A stretch of 29,980 nt of DNA from JADGNF01 sp964582085 (GCA_964582085.1 CAZOPV010000012.1:1-29980); one strand, 5' to 3'. Shown: positions 1-8,972, numbered from the stretch's first letter. Program-made: numbers and translations. The notes: generated by a model not told the origin, from the letters alone.

Positions 1-191
<191 letters not shown>

Positions 192-514
192 ATGAAACAC
201 GTGTTGTTTTTGCTGGAGGAGTAAGGAGAATAAGCCACATCCTAAACATAGGGGGACGTCAAAGCTCATTTCAGTACATGTGAACCAAACTTTTAAACAG
301 AACGCTATTGTTTATTCTGCCTTTTTTCATGTCTTCAACTGAAAGGTTCTTAAATGAATGGTTATTACTTTTATGACTTGGATGATGAACGCTAGAGTCA
401 TGAGCTTCACTGGCAGTGAGATTGACTCGACGGGCAAACTGACACTTTACAGTACGTAAAACTTATCAACAAAGATGTAGAAGAAAAACCGACTCGAGCC
501 TTACGTCTGGAGAA
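192..514 (+). other. 16S 3' flank and leader of the ABC operon, no gene found
   Basis: This 323-base stretch holds no convincing coding region. It contains a stable inverted repeat (GAGTCA 395-400 with TGACTC 423-428, plus an inner CTTCAC/GTGAG stem) and a box-C-like ATGATGA (382-388) followed by CTGA at 439-442. A TATA-like TAAAACTTAT sits near 457-466, about 50 bases before the permease start. The first part probably belongs to the pre-16S transcript and its processing region; the opposite processing strand would lie upstream of the window. Confidence 0.5.
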
Positions 515-2203
515 GTGAGCGAGTCAGGTTTAAGGCTGAAATCATTGACTCAAAAAATCCACGAAACTTTAGATAAGCTGTCGGCGAGGGCCCCAATTAG
601 ATATGCCGTTTACGCATCAGCTGTAATCCTGTTTTTTATGCTTATCCTTTTTCCACCTATCGCAGGCATTATAATTAAACGGGATAATATACAGTTCATT
701 TTAGAACAACCTGAGCTTGTAAGTCGTGCATTAAATGCAATTCAGAATAGTTTTATAATTGCCTTGATTGTTGGTTTTTTTGACCTTCTAGCGGGCATAC
801 CAATGGCGTGGCTCATAGCTCGCGGTAAATCCCGCTGGTTAAGTGCCATAGACACTTTGGCTGACATTCCTTTTATTATACCCACTACGGCGCTGGGTTA
901 TTCTTTGCTTCTTTTTTGGAATACACCAAGCGGCGTCTCTGGGCTTTTTGGGGGTTCCCTTGTTTCTCCTGGTTGGTTGCTTGTTATGTTGCTTCACTTT
1001 ACATTTTCTTTTCCTGTGGTTGTTCGCACTTTGGTTGGAGCCCTTCTTGACTATAAAATGGAGTTTGAGCGTGCTTCCCGAACTTTAGGTGCAGCGCCTT
1101 TTACTGCGATGCGTACAGTGACCTTTCCAGTTTTGCGACCTGCAATGGTTTCTGCGTTTATTTTGGCTTTTGCTCGTTCCATATCGGAGACGGGGGCAAC
1201 TATTGTTGTTGCAGGCTTTTTTGAGAATGGTTCTGTTTTTATCCATAATATGAGGACAGAGTTTTCTGCATTTAATCCTGTGCTTTATGATGGGGCTGTT
1301 GTTTTTGCAAGTTTTATTTTGATAGCACTTTCCATTCTGGTTTTTGTTTTGGTTCATCTTTTTGGTCCAAAGTTAAAATTACCTCTTAAACGAGTCAGAC
1401 CTCCTACGGAAAGGCGGCTTAGCTACAAAAAAGCTGAAACATACCGTAATTTTGTAACTCTTTTTGTTTTCTTTGTTTTGATTCTTGTGCCTTCTTTGTT
1501 TGTTGCGTTACCCGCTTTTCAAGCGATATTTACAGATTCTTTGTCGAACGCGGTGACTGGTTCAGGCATCTGGCAGGGGTACTGGCAAAGTTTGCTGCTT
1601 AGTTACGGTTTAGGCGCAGTTGTTACCCTCATTAACATTGTACTTGGCTTGCCTACTGCTATACTTATTGCACGCCAAAAACTAGGTAAATTTATGTCAT
1701 CAGTATTTGATCTTTTGGTTAATGTGCCTTTGGTTGTGCCTTCGATAGCTCTGGGCGTTTCTCTGGGTATGTTCTGGAAAACCAGCTTTGCATTGCCTGA
1801 TTTGATACTGCTTATATTTGCGCATTTAGCTATAACTTATCCGTACTTTGTTAGGTCAATGGCTGCGGCTTTAGAGCGCATAAACCCTGACATAGAAGAA
1901 GCCGCTAGAACCTTGGGTGCTAAGCCGTTTGGTGTCTTCCGAACAATAATTTTTCCGTTAACGAAGTATTCTCTGCTTTCAGGTGCCATAATGGTTTTTA
2001 CTAGGAGCGTTAGCGAAACTGGTGCCACACTTGCCGTTACCTCGACATTGCAGACTGCACCCGTGTTGCTTGTTAACTGGATAAAAAAGGTTGTTCCAGC
2101 GTCGGGTTTGGATATTGCTTTAGCTTCTGGTTTTCTCGTGTTTTTCAGCTTTGTTATCCTCTTAGCCTTGCGGCTTGTCATAGGTCGCGAAGAAAAGTAT
2201 TAG
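515..2203 (+). CDS. ABC importer permease, two fused membrane domains (iron/thiamine type)
   Basis: The 562-residue membrane protein has two binding-protein-dependent permease domains in one chain, about 12 membrane helices in all. Each half carries an EAA loop that docks the ATPase: around residues 183-211 (ERASRTLGAAPF) and 461-482 (EEAARTLGAKPF). Fused double permeases of this size are typical of the FbpB (ferric iron), ThiP (thiamine) and phosphonate importers; the sequence alone does not choose between them. The GTG start at 515 has GGAG only two bases upstream, which is tight; an in-frame TTG at 545 is an alternative. The ATPase gene follows after 42 bases. No substrate-binding protein gene is present, so it must be encoded elsewhere or upstream of the rRNA. 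Confidence 0.9.
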   Translation: MSESGLRLKSLTQKIHETLDKLSARAPIRYAVYASAVILFFMLILFPPIAGIIIKRDNIQFILEQPELVSRALNAIQNSFIIALIVGFFDLLAGIPMAWLIARGKSRWLSAIDTLADIPFIIPTTALGYSLLLFWNTPSGVSGLFGGSLVSPGWLLVMLLHFTFSFPVVVRTLVGALLDYKMEFERASRTLGAAPFTAMRTVTFPVLRPAMVSAFILAFARSISETGATIVVAGFFENGSVFIHNMRTEFSAFNPVLYDGAVVFASFILIALSILVFVLVHLFGPKLKLPLKRVRPPTERRLSYKKAETYRNFVTLFVFFVLILVPSLFVALPAFQAIFTDSLSNAVTGSGIWQGYWQSLLLSYGLGAVVTLINIVLGLPTAILIARQKLGKFMSSVFDLLVNVPLVVPSIALGVSLGMFWKTSFALPDLILLIFAHLAITYPYFVRSMAAALERINPDIEEAARTLGAKPFGVFRTIIFPLTKYSLLSGAIMVFTRSVSETGATLAVTSTLQTAPVLLVNWIKKVVPASGLDIALASGFLVFFSFVILLALRLVIGREEKY

Positions 2204-2245
2204 TATGATAAACCAATATGCAAACGTTCAGGAAGAATAAGAGCT

Positions 2246-3352
2246 ATGCCCGAAGTTCGCATCGTGAATGTTTCCAAGAAATTCGGTAACATCACTGCAC
2301 TTGACAACATAAACCTGACAATTCGTGATCAAGAATACTTTTCTTTGCTAGGGCCAAGTGGTTGTGGAAAAACGACTCTGTTGCGTCTTGTTGCAGGTTT
2401 GATTGAACCCGACAGCGGCGAAATCTACATCGGCAACAGGCTAGTTAATGATGTGCCGCCTGAAGACCGTGACATCGGCTTTGTTTTTCAGACGTTTGCG
2501 CTTTTTCCACACATGACAGCGTGGGATAACGTGACCTATGGCCCAAAGGTTAAGGGATTTGATATGGCTGAGGCAACAACAATCGGGCATGAAGTTTTAG
2601 AGATGGTTAAGCTGCATGAACGACTGGATGCTTATCCTGGTGAGTTGAGCGGTGGTATGATGCAGCGTGTAGCAGTTGCGCGTGCGTTGGCTGCAGGTGC
2701 AAAGCTGTTACTTTTAGATGAGGCATTAGGGCAGTTGGATGCGAAAGTGCGAAACGAAATTCGTTATGAGATTCGCAAGATGGCCAAAGACCTCAATTTA
2801 ACAGGTATCCATGTTACACATGACCAATCTGAGGCTATGGCGATAAGCGACCGAATAGCCGTCATGAGAAAAGGTAAGATTTTGCAGGTGGGTACGCCAC
2901 AGGAACTTTACATTAAGCCTGAAAGCATTTTTGTAGCCCATTTTATTGGAGAGTCTAACTTTTTGGAGGGTTACGTCTCCAGTGGCAATAAAAGTACCGT
3001 TGTAGTTGAAATTAGGGAAGGCCTGAAAATTCACGCTTCTCACGGCGTAGTAGCTCAGGGGAAACAAGCGGTTTTAAGTGTACGTCCTGAAACGTTGATT
3101 TTGGAAAGAGGTTCTAAAAGAATTCAGAATGGCGTTCAGGGAAAGATTGAGCGCATCACTTTTGAAGGACCAAATATGCGTTATGAGGTTCGTTTAGAAA
3201 ACGACACCTTAGTTGTGGTTGTTAAGTCAACCATGGCGGGTAACTGGTTTAGTATAGGCGAAACAGTGACAGTGGTTTTTCCTGTTGAGCATATTCATGT
3301 GTTTCCGTACCCTGAGGGTAGCAGTTTAAAGGAGGAAATAGCCGTCAGCTAA
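2246..3352 (+). CDS. ABC importer ATP-binding protein with TOBE domain
   Basis: The 368-residue ATPase powers the permease encoded just upstream. Walker A is GPSGCGKTT (residues 36-44), followed by the Q-loop (VFQTFALFPH), the signature LSGGMMQR near 134, Walker B LLLLDE near 155-160 and the switch histidine in HVTHD. The D-loop region reads LDEALGQLD, with alanine where most importers have proline. The last 120 residues form a TOBE-type regulatory domain, as in FbpC, PotA and MalK. Length and domain order match the iron/polyamine/thiamine importer ATPases. The start is ATG with a weak AGGAAG-like site upstream. It is almost certainly cotranscribed with the permease. Confidence 0.92.
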   Translation: MPEVRIVNVSKKFGNITALDNINLTIRDQEYFSLLGPSGCGKTTLLRLVAGLIEPDSGEIYIGNRLVNDVPPEDRDIGFVFQTFALFPHMTAWDNVTYGPKVKGFDMAEATTIGHEVLEMVKLHERLDAYPGELSGGMMQRVAVARALAAGAKLLLLDEALGQLDAKVRNEIRYEIRKMAKDLNLTGIHVTHDQSEAMAISDRIAVMRKGKILQVGTPQELYIKPESIFVAHFIGESNFLEGYVSSGNKSTVVVEIREGLKIHASHGVVAQGKQAVLSVRPETLILERGSKRIQNGVQGKIERITFEGPNMRYEVRLENDTLVVVVKSTMAGNWFSIGETVTVVFPVEHIHVFPYPEGSSLKEEIAVS

Positions 3353-3398
3353 ATTACGTGCCAAGTCATATTTTACAAAAAAATGTGAGGTGAAAAAT

Positions 3399-3665
3399 AT
3401 GGTGGAAATAAAAATTGATGCTTCAAAAATTAAAGATGAATCCTCAAAGCTTGCAACTTTCCTTAAAGAAAAAACTTCCGGCGATGTAACTAGCGAAGGA
3501 GGCCTAATGACTTTAAAAACTGAAGGCGTTGGCGTTAACAAGAAGTACGTACGTGTCTTGCTCAAGAAGTTTCTACATCAGCACGACCTCAAAGAAACCC
3601 ATCGCGTTATCGGCGGAGAAGAAGACCTGTTGGTAATAAGCGAAAGGAAAGTCTACGAGGAGTAA
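3399..3665 (+). CDS. eL22-type (eukaryote-like) ribosomal protein
   Basis: The 88-residue basic protein resembles eukaryotic ribosomal protein L22e. The clearest part is residues 49-63, where VNKKYVRVLLKKFLHQHDL follows the eukaryotic pattern of a K-[KR]-Y-hydrophobic core, a KK[YF]L stretch and a short loop into a second strand (THRVIGG). The N-terminal half (DASKIKDESSKLATFLKEK) also fits the fold. It lacks the acidic tail of the eukaryotic protein. The ATG at 3399 is preferred over GTG at 3390 because GAGGTGA (3387-3393) sits five bases before it. eL22 is not part of the classical archaeal ribosomal set; I recall it being reported from Lokiarchaeota. Assignment rests on pattern recognition, so it is probable rather than certain. 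Confidence 0.7.
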   Translation: MVEIKIDASKIKDESSKLATFLKEKTSGDVTSEGGLMTLKTEGVGVNKKYVRVLLKKFLHQHDLKETHRVIGGEEDLLVISERKVYEE

Positions 3666-3689
3666 TTTCCTCACGTTTTGACACCCCTA

Positions 3690-3699
3690 TTTTTTTAAA
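3690..3699 (+). promoter_or_regulatory. T-run terminator for eL22 overlapping a TATA-like promoter for the FAH gene
   Basis: TTTTTTTAAA lies 25 bases after the eL22 stop and about 40 bases before the FAH start at 3738. The T-run is a plausible archaeal terminator. TTTTAAA is TATA-like, and a start about 26 bases downstream (near 3722) would give a 16-base leader containing AAGGTGAT (3727-3734). Confidence 0.45.
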
Positions 3700-3737
3700 C
3701 ACACCAAACCTTTGTTAATTGCCATGAAGGTGATTGC

Positions 3738-4619
3738 ATGAAACTTGTTCGGTATCATTACAAGAATGAAGAAAACTACGGAGTTTTAGATAAGCAAAAT
3801 GTGTTATGTTTGCCCACTTTAGCTAAACTTTCAAAGATCAATTTGCCCCAAGAATTTTCGGATTTCATTGCTGACCCAGATTCGTTGGGCATTTTAGAAA
3901 AGTTGCTGAGAACTGTGCCCCTCAGCCAGTTTAGAGCCGCATCTATTCCGGTCGACGACATTTCTCTATTGGCGCCAATTCGTTTTCCCCCTAAAATTAT
4001 AGGTCTGGGCTGGAACTACCTTGATCACGCTAGCGAAGTTAAAATGAAAGTTCCCGAAGAACCTGTCATTTTCATAAAGCCACATACCACAATAATCGGC
4101 CCCTCTCAGAAAATAGTTAAACCTCCCTTTGTGAAGGAACTCGACTACGAAGGCGAACTTGCAATAGTAGTCGGCAAAACAGCTAAAAATGTTCCAGTTG
4201 AAGAAGCGGGAAAATATATTTTCGGTTATACTATACTTAATGATGTTTCAGCTCGTGATTTTCAGTTTAAAGATGGACAGTGGACAAAAGGTAAAAGTTT
4301 TGATACTTTTGCGCCGACAGGTCCTTGTATAACAACATGTGATGAAATTCCAGACGCAAAAAATTTACACATTTATACTTGGGTTAATGGCGAACTTCGA
4401 CAAAGTGGAACTACAAAAGACATGGTGTTTGATGTCAACCAAATAATTTATCATCTGAGTCGATTCATGACGCTGGAGCCCTGCGACATAATAGCTACGG
4501 GGACCCCATCGGGTGTAGGCATGGCTATGAAGCCGCAGGTTTGGCTTAAAGATGGTGACGTGGTGCGTATAGAAATTGAAGGTATCGGCGTTTTAGAGAA
4601 CGTTGTTGAAGAAAAATAG
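3738..4619 (+). CDS. Fumarylacetoacetate hydrolase (FAH) family protein
   Basis: The 293-residue protein belongs to the FAH superfamily, which cleaves or isomerises acyl-pyruvate-like compounds such as acylpyruvates, 2-oxo-hept-3-ene-dioate or oxaloacetate, using a divalent metal. The C-terminal two-thirds carries the fold: GLGWNYLDHASE at 89-100, the metal ligands in DYEGELAIVVG (Glu138 and Glu140), Asp169 in NDVSARD, and the substrate loop GKSFDTFAPTGP. The C-terminal ATGTPSGVG motif is also present. Residues 1-75 form the short N-terminal domain seen in the YcgM/HpaG-type relatives. The substrate cannot be read from sequence. It stands alone, convergent with rad50. The ATG start has AAGGTGAT immediately upstream. 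Confidence 0.9.
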   Translation: MKLVRYHYKNEENYGVLDKQNVLCLPTLAKLSKINLPQEFSDFIADPDSLGILEKLLRTVPLSQFRAASIPVDDISLLAPIRFPPKIIGLGWNYLDHASEVKMKVPEEPVIFIKPHTTIIGPSQKIVKPPFVKELDYEGELAIVVGKTAKNVPVEEAGKYIFGYTILNDVSARDFQFKDGQWTKGKSFDTFAPTGPCITTCDEIPDAKNLHIYTWVNGELRQSGTTKDMVFDVNQIIYHLSRFMTLEPCDIIATGTPSGVGMAMKPQVWLKDGDVVRIEIEGIGVLENVVEEK

Positions 4620-4628
4620 CTTTTTTAT
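4613..4628. terminator. Bidirectional T-run terminator between the FAH gene and rad50
   Basis: The two convergent genes end within six bases of each other. The plus strand has TTTTTT at 4621-4626 and the minus strand has ATTTTT across 4613-4617, so each transcript meets a T-run at its end. Confidence 0.45.
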
Positions 4629-6727
4629 ATGTGCCCTTTTGCTATGGATGCCTTGCTTATACCTGCTTCTTTCTCCAAAATTACCACATGTTCTGCCTTT
4701 TCAGCAAAGGCTTCACTGTGTGTTACTGCAATAATTTGTTCAATCGCCTTAAACCTTGATATAGCTTCAGCTAAGCGATTAATGCTGCCGTCTTCAGAGC
4801 CCAAGTTTTCTGTGGGTTCATCCAGCAATAATATGCCCAACCCATGTCCTGTACGCGACTGCATAATCAACTGCCCCAACCCTAGCCTATATGCGAAAGC
4901 CAACAGTGTTCGTTCTCCTCCAGACAGGTTGGCTACTTCCCGCTCAGCTCCACTTTCGCTTTTCACGTAAGGTGTATACGTCTCATCTATAACAACATTC
5001 AGTAGGGGGGCTTCGTTTCCAATTAAAGTGTCGAGAACTTGTTGTACAAAATTTCTCAAAACTTTGACGAGTTCTCCGCGTAGTTTAGGTTGGATGCTGC
5101 GGTAGGCATCACGTATAGCGCCTATGGCCTGTATCGTTTTTGTTATTTTCTCTGTACGTTCTACTTTCATTATGGCGTTGTCTATACGCTCTTTAACTTC
5201 ATCAAGTCGCTTGAGTGTATCTTTTTTGCGGTTTTCTTTGGTTCGCAAATCCGACTCAACAAGATAATATTGCCTAAATGCTTGCTCCCGTTGAATGCGG
5301 GCCATTTCCAAATCTGCTGTGTCAAATTTGCTAATTTCGAACCTTAACGCTTCCAACTGTAAATGCGCTTCATACTGGCTGTTTTTCTTTTCATTTAACT
5401 CAGTTTGAATATCTAGAAGGCTCCTTTCTTCTTCAATAATACGTGCTTTAAGGTCTTCAACTTTAAAGAGGTTCATCTGTAGATTCGAGAATGCTTCACC
5501 AGCTAAACGCTTTGCCTGTTCCAGTCCTTCAATTTCCTTTTGTAACTGGCAAATTATTTTTTGGCGTTCAACATTTTCTTGCTGGAGCCGATGCAACATG
5601 GCTTTTTTGTATTCTGTGTTTATTGGTTGCAGGCACAGCGGACACTGATTCTCTGTATTAGTGTATAGTTGGGTGAGTCGCTTTTGGTCTAGCTGCATAT
5701 TACGTGAAGTAGTTTCTTGCTCTACTTTTAGACTACTGATTTTATCATCAAGCGCTAACAAGTGAAACTGGATTACCTCTAAGGGCTGATCGACTGGTAG
5801 TCCTGCTTTGCGGATGTTATTTTTACAAAATTCTATTTGAGAATTCATGCTTTTTAGACGCTGGTTCAAATTCTTCAATATGGTTTTTTTGTCTTCCAGT
5901 CGCTGTGTTAAAACGTTTGTCGCGTCTTGTGCATTACTAAGGTTGGCTTGCAGTTTTGCTTCTTTTCTGCTTAGTTCCTCAATATGGAGTTTTTTTTCCT
6001 CTAACTTTTTGAGTTTCGCGTCTGCTTCATCTAAAACGTGTTTATTCAACGACAGTTTCGCCGAGGTGTTCTGCAACTCAATCTCCAAGAGTGCATACTC
6101 TTCTGTGAGACGGTTGTACTCCGCTTCCAGTTTTTCTCTTCCTGTAATATCAGGGTCTTTTTCTAAAATCCGCTTTTCTGTCTCGTACTCTCGTTGGTAC
6201 TCTGCTATTCTAATCCATGCTGTTTCATAATCGGACAAGCTGAATAAGTCGTCTAGACGTTTTTGTCTGTCCCGTGGGGCGGTGTCGATGAGTTCTTTGA
6301 GGTGCTCTTGCCTGACCCAAACAATTTCTCGCCACAATTCTCTGTCTAATCCTGTGATGGCTTGAAACTGTTCGGCGATAGCAGTAGTGTTCATGCTTGC
6401 GACGAGATTGTCGTCATGGAGCAGTTTGAGTTCTTCGAGATCCTGATTTATACCTTTGCCGCGCCGTTTAATTCCACGTGTAATTTTGTAGGTGCTCCCG
6501 TTCTGAGTAAACTGCACAGTCACTTTTGCCGAGTCTACCCCTTCCCGTAGTAGGTATTCGAAGCTTCTGCCGAGTGGATCGCCAAAAAAAGCGAAGTCGA
6601 TACCGTATAGCACGCTGGATTTGCCGCAACCTAAACCGCCTACCAGACAGTTGAAACCGAGGGCAAACGGCACAGTGGATTTGACGTGAGAACGAATGTT
6701 TTCCAGCTGCACAATTTCAATTTTCAA
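4625..6727 (-). CDS. rad50: Rad50 DNA double-strand break repair ATPase
   Basis: The 700-residue SMC-like ATPase pairs with Mre11 in processing double-strand DNA ends. Walker A is GGLGCGKSS (30-38), the Q-loop region lies near 139-142 (VRQEHL), and the signature LSGGERTLLAFA begins at 601. Walker B is GILLLDEPTEN, with Asp636 and Glu637. Two heptad-rich coiled-coil arms (about 155-355 and 385-560) flank a zinc hook, CPLC at 362-365. At 700 residues it is shorter than most archaeal Rad50 proteins (about 850-900), so the arms are short. The start is a TTG that overlaps the mre11 stop in TTGA, which implies translational coupling. HerA and NurA, the usual archaeal neighbours, are absent here. 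Confidence 0.95.
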   Translation of the reverse strand: MKIEIVQLENIRSHVKSTVPFALGFNCLVGGLGCGKSSVLYGIDFAFFGDPLGRSFEYLLREGVDSAKVTVQFTQNGSTYKITRGIKRRGKGINQDLEELKLLHDDNLVASMNTTAIAEQFQAITGLDRELWREIVWVRQEHLKELIDTAPRDRQKRLDDLFSLSDYETAWIRIAEYQREYETEKRILEKDPDITGREKLEAEYNRLTEEYALLEIELQNTSAKLSLNKHVLDEADAKLKKLEEKKLHIEELSRKEAKLQANLSNAQDATNVLTQRLEDKKTILKNLNQRLKSMNSQIEFCKNNIRKAGLPVDQPLEVIQFHLLALDDKISSLKVEQETTSRNMQLDQKRLTQLYTNTENQCPLCLQPINTEYKKAMLHRLQQENVERQKIICQLQKEIEGLEQAKRLAGEAFSNLQMNLFKVEDLKARIIEEERSLLDIQTELNEKKNSQYEAHLQLEALRFEISKFDTADLEMARIQREQAFRQYYLVESDLRTKENRKKDTLKRLDEVKERIDNAIMKVERTEKITKTIQAIGAIRDAYRSIQPKLRGELVKVLRNFVQQVLDTLIGNEAPLLNVVIDETYTPYVKSESGAEREVANLSGGERTLLAFAYRLGLGQLIMQSRTGHGLGILLLDEPTENLGSEDGSINRLAEAISRFKAIEQIIAVTHSEAFAEKAEHVVILEKEAGISKASIAKGHI

Positions 6728-7929
6728 TGCAATAGCTCCTCAAGTATTTGCCTCACTTTTTCCTCTTTTTTTTGGGTCAACGGTTCGATTAGGCTGAGGG
6801 CATGGTGAGCGAATTTTTCTGCTTCACTGTGGCTGTAGTAGGCACTGAAAATCTGCGTGAAGTACTCAAAAGCTTTGGTTTTGACGTCTTTGACTTCGCT
6901 TTCAAAGATGGAGCGGACAATTTCCTCCGAGACCGTGCTTTCTTTAAGTAACACAATGGGGTGGACAAGTAGGGCTTTTTCTGCGGTGTTTCGTATGCTA
7001 CCAATGTCCAGTTCGGTGCGGCTTGCTTCTGCAGGTAAAAAACCCTTTAAGACGGGTATGATGATGGCACCTTCTTCATCTGCGTTTTTCACCATCTGAA
7101 CAACGACGTCGGTTATTTTATGTGCGTTTAAACCTGAGAATTCCTCTTCTATAACTACAAACTTACGTGGTGACTGTAGCTCCATCGCTTCAGGTGAAAT
7201 TTCGCATTTTTCGTTAACTTTGACGTGGTAAAACCCTTTTTTATATTTGGCCTCGTCGTAGCTGACGGTTTCTGTGCATCCGCTGTAAACTAAAAATCCA
7301 CTTTTGAACTTGCTTATTGATCTTTGGTGCATGTGACCTGCAGCGTAGTAGTCAAACCCGTCAGGGATAAGGTCAACAGGAATTTCAGCTTCAATGTACG
7401 GTGGCTTCACTGTAGGCAGATCAATGGTGGCGTGTAAAACAAAAATGTTAGTGACTGACGGATCAGGCGTGGGAGGATTTTGTTGTAAAAACTGGGGCAG
7501 TGCTTCTTCTGTTTTGCGTCTGCTTCGAAAGTTAGGTACCCCGTAGACGTAGCAACAGTCAGGTTTGCGCCAGCACGCCCCCTCATGTCGAGGTAGATGA
7601 TAGATTAATCCTGCACTGTCCAACGGGTACAAGATAGTGCTTGTAATCGAGTTTGGAGCTAAGTCGTGGCTACCGTCAACTGTTAAAACGGGGATATTTG
7701 CGTCTTTGAGTCGCTTAAACGTTTTTACTGTGTTCTCCAAAGTTATGTTTGAGGGTCTTGCTTGATGGAACAGGTCACCTGCAATAATCATGAAGTCTGC
7801 TTTCAAATCTATAGTTCTATCCACAATCTCCCGAAAAGCATTATCAAAATCTTGCCTCCGCGTCTCTAAGCCGTACTGAGCATAGCCTAGGTGCAGATCA
7901 GCCGCGTGGACGAAGTTGAAAGCTTTCAA
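6724..7929 (-). CDS. mre11: Mre11 nuclease
   Basis: The 401-residue calcineurin-like phosphoesterase is the nuclease partner of Rad50. Motif I is ADLHLG (Asp11, His13), motif II AGDLFHQARPS (Asp52), the histidine motif is FVLHATID, and the final motif is AAGHMHQRS. Motif III, normally GNHD, reads GSHD at residues 86-89, so the metal-binding asparagine is a serine here. The C-terminal part (about 245-401) is the capping and Rad50-binding region. The start at 7929 is TTG. It is the first gene of an mre11-rad50 operon and is divergent from the zinc-finger protease gene across 166 bases. Confidence 0.94.
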   Translation of the reverse strand: MKAFNFVHAADLHLGYAQYGLETRRQDFDNAFREIVDRTIDLKADFMIIAGDLFHQARPSNITLENTVKTFKRLKDANIPVLTVDGSHDLAPNSITSTILYPLDSAGLIYHLPRHEGACWRKPDCCYVYGVPNFRSRRKTEEALPQFLQQNPPTPDPSVTNIFVLHATIDLPTVKPPYIEAEIPVDLIPDGFDYYAAGHMHQRSISKFKSGFLVYSGCTETVSYDEAKYKKGFYHVKVNEKCEISPEAMELQSPRKFVVIEEEFSGLNAHKITDVVVQMVKNADEEGAIIIPVLKGFLPAEASRTELDIGSIRNTAEKALLVHPIVLLKESTVSEEIVRSIFESEVKDVKTKAFEYFTQIFSAYYSHSEAEKFAHHALSLIEPLTQKKEEKVRQILEELLH

Positions 7930-8060
7930 AGAGTTGTTACATCTCCCACTTAACTTTATTGGCGCCCTTTTATTTTCAAGTTTAATGTTTTAAGGCTTTA
8001 CTATAAGTATTAACAGGCAACTTTGAGGTTTTGAAGGGAAACATATAAACCATAATTTCA

Positions 8061-8068
8061 TATTTATG
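8061..8068 (+). promoter_or_regulatory. TATA box for the zinc-finger protease gene
   Basis: TATTTATG lies about 30 bases before the ATG at 8096. A transcription start about 26 bases downstream would fall near 8091, giving an almost leaderless mRNA. This agrees with the absence of a ribosome binding site before this gene. Confidence 0.45.
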
Positions 8069-8095
8069 CACTGAGAAAAGAGTGTTTACGTCATT

Positions 8096-8911
8096 ATGAA
8101 CTGCCAGAAATGTGGTCAAGAGGTATTAATGCCTTTTCGATGTCCCTATTGTGGTGGTCAATTTTGCAGTGTACACCGCTTACCTGAAACCCACAGTTGC
8201 CCAAATATTGGATTAGCACAAACACAAAGGCGGGAGGCAACTGCTCAGGCTTTTGCAAGGTCTCCCACAACCTCTTATGATTATTCCATTAGTTTTTGGC
8301 AGCCCCGTCAAAAAAACAAAATCTATATCAGTTCCACAGAAGTTAAACATTTGCTCCCAGCAGCGCTGTTAATTATGGGCATTGGCTTCTCTATTGCGAT
8401 ATACAATAATTTCTTTTACTGGTACGGTTGGACATGGACTGTTGCCGCTGTTTTTTCGTTTTTCTTGACGTTGTCTTTTTTAATCCACGAGATCGCTCAT
8501 AAAATTTCTGCACAAAAAAGTGGGTTGTGGGCTGAATTCCGTCTCATCACTTGGGGCGCGGTTTTAACTCTGATTTCGGTATTTACTCCCTTCAGGCTAA
8601 TCGCCCCAGGGGCTGTGATGATTGCTGGACCTGCAAGACGTGACGACATGGGAAAAATTTCCATAGCAGGTCCTTCTACTAACATCCTCTTATCTATTAT
8701 CTTTTTGAGCTTAGCTTATGTTCCCACTTCTTTTGCCTACTCTATGGCTTTTCTGTTGCTCTCCTCGTTCAACGCCTTCATAGCCTTGTTTAATCTTCTT
8801 CCTTTTGGTGTTTTGGATGGTCTGAAGATTTTCAGTTGGGACAAGAAAATCTGGGCATTATTGTTCGCAGTGGCTATGGCGTTGACGATCTACACCTACA
8901 TTTTTGCTTAA
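8096..8911 (+). CDS. AN1 zinc finger fused to an M50-type intramembrane metalloprotease
   Basis: The 271-residue protein starts with an AN1-type zinc finger whose ligands follow the family spacing exactly: Cys3, Cys6, Cys16, Cys19, Cys24, His27, His33, Cys35. A linker of about 45 residues leads to a membrane domain of roughly six helices. That domain contains the protease motif HEIAH (131-135) and a second motif LLPFGVLDG with Asp241, the usual third metal ligand of site-2 proteases. It probably cleaves a membrane protein within the bilayer, with the finger as a cytoplasmic recognition or regulatory module. The substrate is unknown. It is monocistronic. Confidence 0.85.
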   Translation: MNCQKCGQEVLMPFRCPYCGGQFCSVHRLPETHSCPNIGLAQTQRREATAQAFARSPTTSYDYSISFWQPRQKNKIYISSTEVKHLLPAALLIMGIGFSIAIYNNFFYWYGWTWTVAAVFSFFLTLSFLIHEIAHKISAQKSGLWAEFRLITWGAVLTLISVFTPFRLIAPGAVMIAGPARRDDMGKISIAGPSTNILLSIIFLSLAYVPTSFAYSMAFLLLSSFNAFIALFNLLPFGVLDGLKIFSWDKKIWALLFAVAMALTIYTYIFA

Positions 8912-8972
8912 ATAAAATCTTCTTTGAAAGGCAACAACTTAAAAGAATCTAAAATTTGAATTAAAAAGCGGT

